From Calonectria ilicicola (Eukaryota; Ascomycota; Sordariomycetes; Hypocreales; Nectriaceae), in NCBI GenBank assembly GCA_020809705.1, contig CP085825.1, positions 3,534,001 through 3,598,000 of the forward strand: a stretch of 64,000 nt of DNA. Direction: 5' to 3'. Position numbers and translations under genes: made by a program. The notes beneath the pieces were generated by a model that saw only the letters and a list, made by a program, of their open reading frames with translations, was not told the DNA's origin and searched no databases. Positions 1 through 10,599 of this stretch are shown piece by piece (position 1 is the stretch's first letter; the number at the start of each line of letters is the position of its first letter).

Positions 1-463
1 AGGTGGGGGCGGATGCGAGATGGACGAGGCAACAACAACACAGGCAGGATGAAGGAGGGAGCCGATGATGATGCCTCGGAGCTAGATGAGGTTGGAGGTT
101 GGCTAGAGGAGGTTGAGCTTGCCTCACCAATGTGGAGCCCTGAGCCGCCCAAGAGCGCACGGCTCATTAGCTTGCACCCAGCCGACGTTACCTTACGCAA
201 CCCCCTAGCACCTAGCACCCACCGCAAAGTGCCCACCACGCAGCACTCAGCATCGGTGACATCACATGACCCCTCCACATGGAACAAAAGACAAGCAGTC
301 TGATGACCACACCGCTCATGAGGACCGTCTGTAAGCCATATACCACTGGCCAGGTCACAGCATATGCCAATTGGTTGATTGATGTGGCTTGTATAAGTTT
401 TACAGTGCTTATTGCAAAAATTAGACGCCATCCTCGTAAAGACATGATCCCGCCAGCTCTATC
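1..463. other. Intergenic, 3' flank of HMG-CoA lyase gene
   Basis: No open frame here resembles a protein. Short overlapping frames on both strands are unrelated to each other and show no splice-linked continuation. This stretch is the downstream flank of the minus-strand lyase gene and the window edge, so a gene further left may use part of it. Confidence 0.6.
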
Positions 464-1638
464 TTAGGATTCAGCTGTGGCTCGAGCTCGAGCTCCTAAC
501 ACCGCCTTGCCAACCGTACTCTCATTGGCTTTGCCCAGCTCTGCCGTGATCCAGGAGCCAATGTCCGACATGGCATCGAGGTTGATTCCTGTATTCATGC
601 CCAAAGTTTCCATAAAGTACACCATATTCTCCGTGGCTACATTGCCTGTAGCTCCAGGGCTGTAGGGGCATCCACCCAGCCCTCCCACGCTGCTATCAAA
701 CGTCCTAATGCCATGTTCAAGAGAAACAGCCGTGTTAACCAGAGCCTGGCCATATGTGTCGTGGAAGTGCATGGCAATATCCTCAGTCCGAATGCCTGCC
801 GCAGTCATGCACCTAAGTAGAGCGCTCGTTCGAGGAGCAGTGCCCATGCCTGTTGTATCACCCAGGGAGATCTCATCGGCGCCTGATTCCAACAAGTCGG
901 TTGCGATTTCAGCGACCTTGTGAGGGTCGACATCGAATCCCTCAAAGGGGCACCCGAGCACAACAGAGATGTAGGCACGAACCCGAAGACCTAGGTTCTT
1001 GGACTCCTGGATGACTTCCTTGAATCGCTCTAGTGATGTTTTGATGTCGCAATTGAGATTTTTTTGAGAGAAACTCTCTGTCGCAGCCGCAAAAACAGCA
1101 ACCTCGATGGATGGCTTCGTTACTGCATCGGACTCGCTTGCAGGATTCAGCTGTGTCGCAAATGCGCTGGAGTTCTCAGTCAGAAGCTTCGCGGCGTTCT
1201 GCAAGCCCTTTGTATTGGGGGCCAAAAATGAATATGAAATCGGGACTGGAGACGAAATCCGGCTCTGGAGGATATGTTCGAGGATCTCGCTAGAGTTGGC
1301 CATCTGACCAGGAGCTGGTTAGAGTGCCGCTGAATATGTTCGCAGATTCTGGCACAACGCACCTGGGGAACCCATTTGGGAGAGACAAAAGCACCTGCCT
1401 CAATCGTGGATACGCCCGTTCGAGCTAATCGCTCAATAAGCTCAATCTTGGTGGCCAGTGGTATCGTCTTTTTCTCATTCTGTAGTCCATCACGGGGGCC
1501 AACCTCGACCAGCTTGACACGATTGTCATACGACGCACCGCCGGCGGTCGCAAAGCCCCTCTGCCAGCGAACCTGGGACCGGCGACATGCCCGACAGAGA
1601 CTCGGCCGAAGAAGACTCATGGTGAAGATGGCTCTCAC
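464..1638 (-). CDS. Hydroxymethylglutaryl-CoA lyase, mitochondrial
   Basis: Cleaves HMG-CoA to acetyl-CoA and acetoacetate, the last step of leucine breakdown, in the mitochondrial matrix. Two exons: 1363-1638 and 464-1303; the intron 1304-1362 (GTGCGT...CAG, 59 bp) joins KWVPQ to MANSS in frame. The predicted protein has 371 residues. Seen: an Arg-rich, acid-poor N-terminus fitting a mitochondrial targeting peptide; VGPRDGLQNE at the start of the TIM barrel; HFHDTYG (about residues 271-277, metal-binding histidines); and the catalytic Cys loop GLGGCPYSPGATGN (Cys about 304). Relative to animal enzymes there is an extra loop of about 25 residues after LAPNTKGL. The C-terminus ends TAES, so there is no PTS1 peroxisomal signal. 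Met at 1620 is an alternative start. Identity rests on end-to-end similarity to the HMGCL family. Confidence 0.95.
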
Positions 1639-2094
1639 GCAGTGTTCAGTGGTGATGTCAAGGGTTGAGAAGTAAGAGGGGAAACGAGAATGGGCCAGGC
1701 CGACGTCAACCGCCTACCGTCGGCTCCCATTATTGGACCGAGCGCGCTCATGGGTGCGCCATCAACCACGGCCATCGGTTGACAACCAAGCATTACCGAG
1801 TCTATACTTTCCGCGACGCCCTACAATTCTAAGCCGTCGTGGTCATGGAACCCGGCACAAGAGTATTCAATTCAGTCACACATCGATCAAGCTCAATTTC
1901 TGGATACTTCACTGTTTTTCCACAGATTCAAAATGTACTACCATCTACAAATTCGGTCTTTTTCGACATTAAAAACTCATTTTTGGCTTGTCACCTTTAA
2001 TAAAAAAGGAAAAAAAAAGAAAAGACACCTTCTCTGTACGGAGAGTAGGCTAAACCTGGTAACAGAACGGTAATCCAGTTTCCACACACACCGT
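1639..2094. other. Intergenic between alpha-tubulin 3' end and lyase promoter
   Basis: Both flanking genes run leftward, so this holds the tubulin 3' UTR (with a T/A-rich tract near 1970-2020) and the lyase upstream region. No coding frame is supported. Confidence 0.6.
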
Positions 2095-3831
2095 TTAGTA
2101 CTCAGCCTCGAGCTCCTCCTCACCCATAGAGTCGGCAGCAACCTCCTCGTAATCACGCTCAAGAGCAGCAAGATCCTCACGAGCCTCGGAGAACTCACCC
2201 TCCTCCATACCCTCACCAACGTACCAGTGGACGAAGGCACGCTTGGAGTGCATGAGATCGAACTTCATCGACAGAGAAGACCAGGCCTCAGCGATGGCGG
2301 TGGTGTTGGACAGCATGCAGCTATTAAAAATTAGTAATGGCGCGGGTTTCAGAGAACTCTGTTTACTTACACAGCGCGGCTGACCTTGGCGAGGTCACCG
2401 TTAGGAACGTTCTCAGGAGCCTGGTAACAGATACCAAGCTTGAAACCAGTAGGGCACCAGTCGACGAACTGGATAGTGCGCTTGGTCTTGAGAGTGGCTA
2501 CGGCGTTGTGGGCGTCGTTGGGAACAACGTCACCACGGTACAACAGACAGGTAGCCATGTACTTGCCGTTGCGGGGGTCACACTTGACCATCTGGTTGTT
2601 GGGCTCGAAGCAGGACATGGTCATCTCCTGGACGGAGTTTGACTCATGAGCGGCCTTGGCAGCCGAGATAACGGGAGAGTAGGCAACCAGAGGGAAGTGG
2701 ATTCGGGGGTAGGGAACCAAGTTGGTCTGGAACTCGTTCAGATCAACGTTGAGGGAACCGTCGAATCGGAGCGAGGCGGTGATGGAGGAAACGACTATAG
2801 AATTTGTCAGCATTCATTCACCCGACGCAACCAGCGTTCAAGACTTACCCTGAGCAATCAGGCGGTTAAGGTTCTCGTAGTTGGGTCGCTCAAGGCCGAG
2901 GTTGCGACGGCAAATATCGTAGATAGCCTCGTTATCGACCATGAAGGAGCAGTCGGAGTGCTCGAGAGTGGTGTGGGTGGTGAGGATGGAGTTGTAGGGC
3001 TCGACCACGGAGGTGGCAGTCTGAGGGGCGGGATAAACACAGAACTCGAGCTTGCTCTTCTTGCCGTAATCGACGGAGAGACGCTCCATGAGGAGAGCAC
3101 CGAAACCAGAACCGGTACCACCACCGAAGGAGTGGAAAACAAGGAAACCCTGGAGACCAGCGCAGTTGTCGGCGACTCGGCGGATCTTGTCGAGGACGCC
3201 ATCAATCAGCTCCTTTCCGACGGTGTAGTGACCACGGGCGTAGTTGTTGGAAGCATCCTCCTTGCCAGTGATCATCATCTCGGGGTGGAAAAGGTTTCGG
3301 TAAGCGCCAGTTCGGACCTCGTCGACAACATTGGGCTCGAGATCGCAGTAGATAGCACGGGGAACATACTTGCCCTGGCCTGAAGGGGGATCGAGTTAAC
3401 AGGACGTTCCAAGGAGGGGTGTCAAAGGGGACAGCGAGGTTGAATCCATACCGGTCTCAGAGAAGAAGGTGCTGAAGCCCTGATCGGGGTCCTGGGACTT
3501 GCGCTCCTCGGTGAGGTAACCATCAGGCTGGGAAATTGACAGTCAGTATGGGACGATGTGGCATTATCAACAAAGCATGTTTTTGTTTATGTACCTGGAT
3601 ACCGTGCTCGAGGCAGTAAAGCTGAAGACAAACACCCGTTAGCAACGACGACTCTTCAAGGGAGGCTTTCCCAGGCAGGATGAAAACTTACCTCCCAGCA
3701 GGAGTTGGCGATTTGGCAACCAGCCTGGCCGACTGTCAAGAAGTTAGCATGCCACGATGGTCGGAAGAATGCGGTGAGGACGCGTGCGTGGGCAACAAGA
3801 GCTTACCGTTGATGCTAATAACCTCACGCAT
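2095..3831 (-). CDS. Alpha-tubulin
   Basis: Alpha subunit of the microtubule heterodimer. Seven exons in coding order: 3807-3831, 3692-3732, 3595-3621, 3452-3527, 2849-3379, 2371-2794 and 2095-2320, with all introns GT-AG and phases consistent; they give 449 residues. The first exon encodes only MREVISIN plus one base. Seen: [23 protein letters not shown] at the GTP-binding N-terminus (split over three exons), the tubulin signature GGGTGSG, the [15 protein letters not shown] segment, and the typical alpha-tubulin tail [20 protein letters not shown] followed by an acidic end terminating in EY. The terminal Tyr and the MREVISI start distinguish it from beta-tubulin. Many tiny 5' exons are usual for fungal tubulins. 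A long divergent upstream region separates it from the Pga1-like gene. Confidence 0.97.
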
Positions 3832-5878
3832 GATTGCTGATGGGAGATGTGATGATGAGGAGGGTAAGGAAGATGAAGGAAGAAGAGTGGATGAAAAGCA
3901 GCTCAGCGAGAATGCAAGCAGCAAGACAGGCCAGACAAGGCTTTTACGAACGGAGACTCGGAGAGCGGGAAGATGAGAACAAAGACCAGGTCGTGCAGTT
4001 TGGCGATGGGGGGGAAAGAAAATAGGTGGGGGAAATTTGGCAGACAGGGGAGGCTTGCCCGACCTGGGATTTGTTGATTTCGAGGCGTGTCTGGGCGACC
4101 TGAAGGGGGCAAGCGCGTTTGCGCCCAGGTACCGGCCAGTCAGGATCCGCCGCAGGTAGCACTGCTCAGGCTGCTGCTGCGCTGGACATGGCCAGGCCGG
4201 TGGTGAGTTGGCAGTGTTCACCACTGTCGAACTACCGTTGACCACTGCGAGTCGTCCTGCAAGCTCACTGTGGAACTCTCTCCTGGCTCTAGCGGCTTCC
4301 CGTGTGCTTCCACTAACTCCCACTGGCTCTCCAGTGGCACACCCCAGCAGCTCGCAAGCCAAAGTGGCTCTTGCCCGCCTGTCTGCTTCACCGCTCCAGC
4401 CAACAAGCGGCCACCATAGCAGCCCATCGCCAGCCCGTCCGCAAATTATGGCCGGGCCCGACCCTGGGCCACGGCAAACGCACCAGGGGGCGCCCCATGG
4501 CCCATGATCCGTCAACAAATCAACTGGTGCGCTGTGGCGATCCCTGGATCCATGTTTATCAGACGACACTCGGGTTTTCGTTGTCTCGTTTTTTATTATT
4601 TGGTACTCCCCTCGCCAAAGGGTGCCTCCTGGCCAGATATGATGAGCTTGTCGTAGATAGCGTGCTCACAACCAAAGATCATTTCCTTTTCCATCAACCA
4701 GAATGGTTTCATTTCCCCAGCCCCTCATAAGCAACTCACTCTCTCCCGTCCATCAATCACTTCGGATCCCCACGGTGCCAATTTCTCCATTATCAAAATA
4801 CTTTGCCCCGAGTAACGCAGTAGAGGAAAAAGAAAAGAAAAAAAACAATAATAAGCACGGCTCATGTCAACAAACTCTCGTCTCCTTTTTCAACCGAGAT
4901 AATCACCACATCCAGCCACAACCCATTTTCCGCCTCCCCCCCGAAACCCTTTTTTTTTCTCCCACCCACTTGGTCGCTAACGGGCCATGAGTTAACCCTT
5001 GCTGGCAAAATCACAATCGTCGAGCCCCACGCCCACATTTCCTTTCCCCCCTTGTGCTGTATACGTACCCAATCGTTTCCATTGCTGCCGTTTCCTTACC
5101 AAGTAATCTTGATAGCCTTGGTGTGTGACGGAATGGATGGATCATGGGCGGCCCCAAAAGTTCGGACTGGCCCGTTCCAGTTCGCCGGTCAAGCCCCATA
5201 CCAAAGCAATATTCCCACGGTCCACTCTTCCGTCGTCCCCGTAGCCTCCAGCCATCGCAGCCCGATGATTGTCATCTCGACTCCCTATGTCATTCAATGT
5301 CTCGTGATACCGACAGAGCCAACACTATCCCGGACCCATCAATCAGCACGTCCTTCTCGGTTGTTGATCGAGGAATCGTAGGCCCGGGCGTCCAGCTGCT
5401 CCAAGCTTTCCAGTAACGTGGCTCTCCCCGCGAGTGGCGGAATCCATAACACACACCGCATAGCTCCCCCTCCCTTCAAGTGCAGCCAGGAGAGGGGGCA
5501 AGAAGAATATTTGTAATAATCAGAAAATGCTTACATGTCAACTAATAAAACATGCTAGGTTTATAATACTCTGCGTGTGTGTGTGTTTTTTCTTGGTTCT
5601 ATCTCTCTTTCTTTGAGTATTTTTCTTTGTTTGATGATCGGGTTTCTTGACTCAATTTGGACATGGTGTGCATATTTGGTCCAATACCCCCTGCTTTTTG
5701 TTCCTGGCATGGAGTATGAGTGAGCCTCATGCTTGGTCCGAAAATCTGCCGCTGCACAACCACGACCAACACTGAGCATGTATCCCTATACCCATTTGTT
5801 ACCTACTTCACCATACTTCATCAACGTGTAGTCCATAGCCAAACAGTCAACATTAATACCAGTGCCTCTTTATTAATC
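3832..5878. other. Bidirectional upstream region, tubulin / Pga1-like gene
   Basis: About 2 kb between divergently transcribed genes. It holds pyrimidine-rich tracts typical of strong fungal promoters on the tubulin side and several A/T runs (near 4830-4850 and 4950). The frames seen (for example minus 3736-4569) lack any family resemblance and overlap the tubulin start. No gene is supported. Confidence 0.55.
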
Positions 5879-6667
5879 ATGGCTCTTACCTTCTATCATC
5901 TTCTGTTTACCCTAGCCATACTTTTCGCCGCCATCCTTCCTGCGGCCGCCAACACAGAAAAAGTCATCTTTACTGCTCCAGAGCCTATGAGCCCTGACCT
6001 GAGGAAGCCTGCTCTCAATGATCTTGATGCCCGTGTTCTGACACCTAATTCTCCGTCAATACGTGCCAATTTTACACGTGTTTTTCCGACAGAACCTGGT
6101 GTCATCGCAACTGGGGCTGCCACGTGGTATTTGCTAGATCATCTCACGCCGGGCCAACGATACGAGCTGCGAGTATGTTGGGCTGCAATTGTACGTCTAT
6201 AATCAATACACTATGCAAGTCATGCTGATTACTAATATCGCTCAACTTTGAAGCAACCTACAGGCTTTGATTTAGATGTCTACGATCTGGACACAGTCTG
6301 GGACACTCCTGAACTCTCTCAGTCACTCGCCGACTATGCTAAGTCGTTGCAACATAGTCCAGGAGAGGACCAAGAGCTGACCTCGAGAGAGCATGGAGAG
6401 CGCATATCCTCTGCACTACTACTCCAAGTACGGGCAACCGCCGACTACTTTGCCGATGATTCAACCCTCATGAAGAATCCACCTTCGGTCCTCGCCGACC
6501 TAATTTTGGATCCGTACCTATACAATGTCATCCCTCGCTCACTCATACCAACCATTGGATATATCGTGATCGTGGGTCTAGTCGCCTGGTTTGTGGCTCA
6601 ATCCGTCTCCTCCAAGTTACAGTCCATTGCTTTCACCAACGAGCGTGCAACAAAGAAGCAAAACTAA
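5879..6667 (+). CDS. Pga1-like GPI-mannosyltransferase II co-activator
   Basis: Likely the ER membrane partner of GPI mannosyltransferase II (Gpi18), which adds the second mannose to GPI-anchor precursors. Two exons, 5879-6190 and 6254-6667; the intron 6191-6253 (GTACGT...AAG) is phase 0 and joins VCWAAI to QPTGF. The product is 241 residues. Seen: a signal peptide (hydrophobic residues 5-23, then AANTEKVIF), a luminal domain with the motif LTPGQRYELRVCWAA, and one transmembrane segment near the C-terminus (IPTIGYIVIVGLVAWFV) followed by a short basic tail. Topology and the N-terminal ANTEK/VCWAA pattern match the fungal Pga1 family as I know it. The family is fast-evolving, so the call is probable rather than certain. 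Confidence 0.7.
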
Positions 6668-7052
6668 AAGACAGTGGATCTTCGTGTTCTCAACTGTCTT
6701 GGCCGGGGTCCCAAATTCAAGTTAGTTGGGTAGATGCATTCTACTATCTACGTTGATCGTCATCGTCGTCATCATATCTTCCTTGACTTCCCCAATTATT
6801 GACTCGTCTCCAATCTCATCCTGGTCACCCCTTGGGGTCATCACAGGTGATGTCCGCAGTCGGGTATCTCTGGTTCAACCCTCCCTCACTGTATTCTCCC
6901 AGCCCATGCGTTGTGCGATCTGAATTGGGGCCTGAACTATTCGGCTGGTAATATAGTGCCTGTCTCCGTCTGGCTAGCGAGCAATGGGCGCAACAAGAAG
7001 AAAAACGGTTGTAAGATGCAGTCCTTGGCTAATTGCCGTTCATACAGGCAAC
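6668..7052. other. Intergenic between two convergent genes
   Basis: Convergent 3' ends of the Pga1-like gene and the WW-domain gene. No supported coding content; it presumably contains both 3' UTRs. Confidence 0.55.
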
Positions 7053-8807
7053 TCAGTAAGGAGCGCCATATTGCTGGCCTTGTTGGGCGTAGGTTCCGTG
7101 TGGAATCTGAGGAGGAGTGCTCTGGTGCTGCTGGCCTCCATATTGGTGTTGGCCTGCGGGAGGAGTGCTCTGGTGGTGTTGGCCGCCATATTGATGCTGA
7201 CCTGCGGAAGGAGTACTCTGATGCTGCTGACCCCCATATTGATGCTGACCTGTGGAAGGAGTACTCTGATGCTGCTGGCCGCCATATTGGTGCTGAGCCG
7301 TAGGGGGTGCATTGTAGGATGGGTTGTATCCTCCGTTAGAAGATGGGGGAGGCGCATATTGCTGATGTCCACCTTGGGGAGCTTGGGCTCCGTAAGCTTG
7401 CTGGTGTTGACCACCGTATTGATCATGGCCACCGGTGGAGGGCGAGCTGTGAGGATAGGATTGGCCGTATTGTTGCTGAGCTGGTTGACTGGGAGGGGGG
7501 GGATACTGGCCAGGTTGAGTTTGGCCATGCTGAGGCTGACCATGCTGAGTTTGACCATGTTGAGGCTGGCCGTAAGAGGGCTGGCCGTGTTGGCTTTGCG
7601 GAGGGCCATCAGGAGGAGGAGGAGGGAACGAATTGTTCTGCGCAACATATGGTGGGTTCGCGCTGAATGAGGGGTTCGAGCCATGCGCTTGATGCGAGCC
7701 TGATGGAGGCGCGTGGCTCTGTTGCTGACCCTGTTGCGGAACATGTTGCTGGTTGTGTTGTTGGCTATGCTGCTGGGGTTGGTTCGGGGGAGGCGAATTG
7801 TAAGAGTGCGATCCGCTCGTAGGGGTCGAGGTCGTGTGGCCCGAAACACCTGGAGGGTGGTACGTGGGAGCTTCGCCGGAATAACTTCCGCTCTGGCCTT
7901 GGTTTTGGTTCGAATTGTTGGAGTAGCCAAAGTTCTGACCCTAGAGTTATGCCAATGTCAGTCTTGTTATGTGCCATGGTTGAGTCCAAGTCGCTGAAGC
8001 AGATCTGGAAGAATTATACATACGCCGCTGCTAGGCTTGCCACCAAACATGTGAGCGACGCCTCCCATAACAGCTCCGGCCAGTCCATGCTGCTGCTGCT
8101 GTTGTTGGTGCGATTGTCCAGAAGACTGGCCGCTGTGGTAGTTTTGCGGCTTCTCTGAGGAATGGGATGAAGAAGACGACATAAAGCTAGATGCTAGCTG
8201 TCCCACAAGCTTGCCAGCCGACGAGTTCTTACCACCACTGCTTTGACCGCCATGGCTTCCGCTTCCACCTCCAAGGAATTGACTTGCGAGCCCGCCGATT
8301 TGGCCCAGTGGGTTGGAGCTGCTGCTGCTGCTGCCGCCTTGACCAGAGCTCTTGCCACCGAGAAGTGCGTTCATAGCAATAGACTAGATACAAGAGTGCT
8401 TGTTAGCGACGAGGAATTTCCCCGACCATTGAGGGCGCGACGAGCAAAAAAAGGTAACTTACACCGAGACCGCGTTCGCCTGAAGGACCATCAACGCCCC
8501 TCGAGCCATCAGGCATAATGGGCTCCATGGTGCCGTCAGCATGGCGGACCGTCTGCGAGCCGTCGGGGTGAGTAATAAGCTCTGGCTGCTTGCCACCAGG
8601 AGTACCATAGGGATGCTCGACATTCTGAGCCGGCGTGTTGCCAGTCTTGGCAGGCTCCGTCGGGACTTCCCACTGGGAAACACCGGTGGACAGCTGGACG
8701 TAGTAGTACTTCTTGCTCGAGCCATCCCACTGTGCAATCCAGCCGGCAGGTAGCGGAGGCGGGGCGAACGTGGGACCCTCGGCCGCGGGGGACTCTGGTC
8801 CTGCCAT
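7053..8807 (-). CDS. WW-domain protein with Gln/Gly-rich low-complexity tail
   Basis: Three exons: 8463-8807, 8024-8383 and 7053-7940, with introns 8384-8462 and 7941-8023 both phase 0 and GT-AG. The product is 530 residues. An N-terminal WW domain (about residues 16-50) shows PLPAGW..., the aromatic triplet YYY and the second Trp in SQWEVP; WW domains bind proline-rich ligands. Exon 2 is Ser/Gly-rich with MNALLGGKSS and a HGLAGAVMGGVAHMFGG segment. Exon 3 is a prion-like Gln/Gly/Pro/Tyr tail ending in four 16-residue repeats and GAPY. Exon 3 has no internal Met at its start; its frame was chosen because it continues both splice phases and gives QNFGYSNN, whereas the overlapping minus frame 7040-7930 encodes Arg/Thr-rich nonsense. 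The ATG at 8807 is used because the frame upstream is low-complexity leader sequence. The biological role is unknown. Confidence 0.82.
7104..7295 (-). repeat. Four tandem 48-bp coding repeats (QHQYGGQQHQSTPxxG)
   Basis: Four consecutive 16-residue units in the last exon of the WW-domain gene, differing only at a few codons (for example STPSTG, STPSAG, STPPAG). The regular 48-bp period means copy number may vary between strains. Confidence 0.9.
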
Positions 8808-10599
8808 GGCCGCTGAAAAGGGTTTGGAGGGGCTGCGTATCGATCGGGATCGGAGGAGGGGGAGGGAGGGGGGAGGAGGATGAGAGAGGGCGAGGCGAGG
8901 CGAGGCGAGGTTATTTAGGTTGAAGACGAAAGAGAGGGAAGGTGAGGAAGAAAAGAGAAGAAGCGGGAGAGCAGGATAGAGGGGAGGGCGGGCGAGGAGG
9001 TGGGGAAGCGAAGTGGGATGTGATGCGATGCGATGCGACGCGATAGAGACGGGATTGTCGCCAGAGAAGAGGGGCAAAGGGTGTCTTGGGACGGGATGGG
9101 GACCAATGTACAAGCGTGGAAGAGAGGGAAGGGAGGGGGACGGTGGGACGTTTTGGTCCGTTAGAGGGCGAGAGCCAGAGTGAGAATCACTGCAGTCATG
9201 AGGTGAGGTGGTTCGCAGTCGCTGGGCTTGGTGGAGGTTATAAGGCTGGCCGAGCTAGAGAGGGCTTGGAGGGGCTGGAACAGGAAAGGGAAGGGAAGGG
9301 ACAGAGGAGCAGGGGAAAACAAATCCCCTCTTGCCTGTTACGGGGAAGGAGGAGGGGGGCAAAATTCAATACGTCCCCAGTCTAGGTTGCTTTTGCTCTG
9401 CGTGCGGTGCTGTTGGATTGGGCGGCTTAGCGGCCGGGCGGGCGGTCAATACTGTACTGTACTCAGTCAGATAAGATGGGGATCCATGGCGTCTTTGTGG
9501 TGGCCATCTCCAGCGGTCAGGTTGCTTGGGCAGGCGCAGGCTCAGGCTCGGGATCGGGCTCGCTCATTAGCACAAGGAGACGATGGCAAAAAAAAAAAAA
9601 AATCGACACAATTTTCAAAAGGCCAAATCAAGAGTGTGCACAGTCACATCGGTCCCTTGCGGTCAGCAGCCCAGGCTCCCTCACGACGGCTTCTTTCCTA
9701 CACAGCCCCACGAGCTCTGCTGAAGAGTGCGTATGCTCTAGAATTTTTGGGGCTTCGCTGGAGTGGCAGCTGCGCAGCATGCACAGTCTTCGCACCGTGA
9801 CAGCGCTGGTGGAGTTGGTGCCCAACCGCTCCACTGATGAAGAGCTTCGCTCCATATCCGCACTGTTGGCAAGTTGCAGTCCCCGTGAGCCACAACGCCT
9901 CTTTTTCCCAGCGCGCCAATTCTGCTCGGCTCGAGGCTCGCCTTGTCATGCCCAAACATAACGAAATGCCGGATGACGGGGGCTGGGATGGGCTGCCTCC
10001 TCCCAACGGGCATCGCAAGCGCCGTTTGTCCGTAACCCTGGTCACTTGCTGCTGGTCTCCTCAATCAATGTCACCGTCCTTGTCTCGTCATAAAGTCAGA
10101 TTAACTCACGTGCCATGCCGACATACTTTTACAACTGACAAGTCGATGGTTATCTCCCCTATATCACTTCAGCCGTGCATAAGCCAAGATGTTAAACAAC
10201 CAACTGCACGGTTAAAACTTTGAGTTCTGACCAGTAAGTTTTCGTTACTTTCACGCCCGTTTATTTCACAGTTGTTTTGCAAATCACTTTCACGTCGTAA
10301 TTGGAATGGACTTGTTTTTTTTTGTACGTGAACATTTGTATTCGTATCCAAAAAGAGAGAGAGAAACACGTGTGCTTCTTAGTCATGTCCTTCATATACA
10401 TTGCCAGTTTAAATAGAAAAGAAAGCGAGAAGTGAAAGAAAAGAACTCCTGAATATGCCCAAATCCCATCATCGTTATCCAAAATACAGTATGTACTCCT
10501 GTATGAAAGCTATTGACCTCGTCAAAGGTCAATGCCCCTATCCAAGACACCCATCTCTTCAGAGGCTAGAAATCTTTATCCAAGTCTTTGATCAGACGC
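8808..10599. other. Intergenic, promoter side of WW-domain gene
   Basis: The first 350 bases are strongly purine-rich on the plus strand (pyrimidine-rich in the leader of the minus-strand gene), with short GGCGA and GATGC iterations near 8890-9040. An A-run sits near 9587-9601 and T/A-rich DNA near 10300-10450. The leader frame upstream of Met 8807 lacks domain character. No gene is supported. Confidence 0.55.

Noticed and set aside
3736..4569. Minus-strand 277-codon frame upstream of alpha-tubulin
   Set aside because: It overlaps the tubulin start exon and runs through pyrimidine-rich promoter DNA; composition is Ser/Pro/Arg-rich with no domain, so it is a chance frame.
6984..7670. Plus-strand 228-codon Leu/Arg-rich frame
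   Set aside because: Antisense of the same repeat-rich exon; the codon pattern simply mirrors the Gln/Gly repeats.
7040..7930. Minus-strand 296-codon frame rich in Arg, Thr, Asn and Ser
   Set aside because: Alternative frame of the WW-domain gene's last exon. Splice phase and sensible composition select the neighbouring frame.
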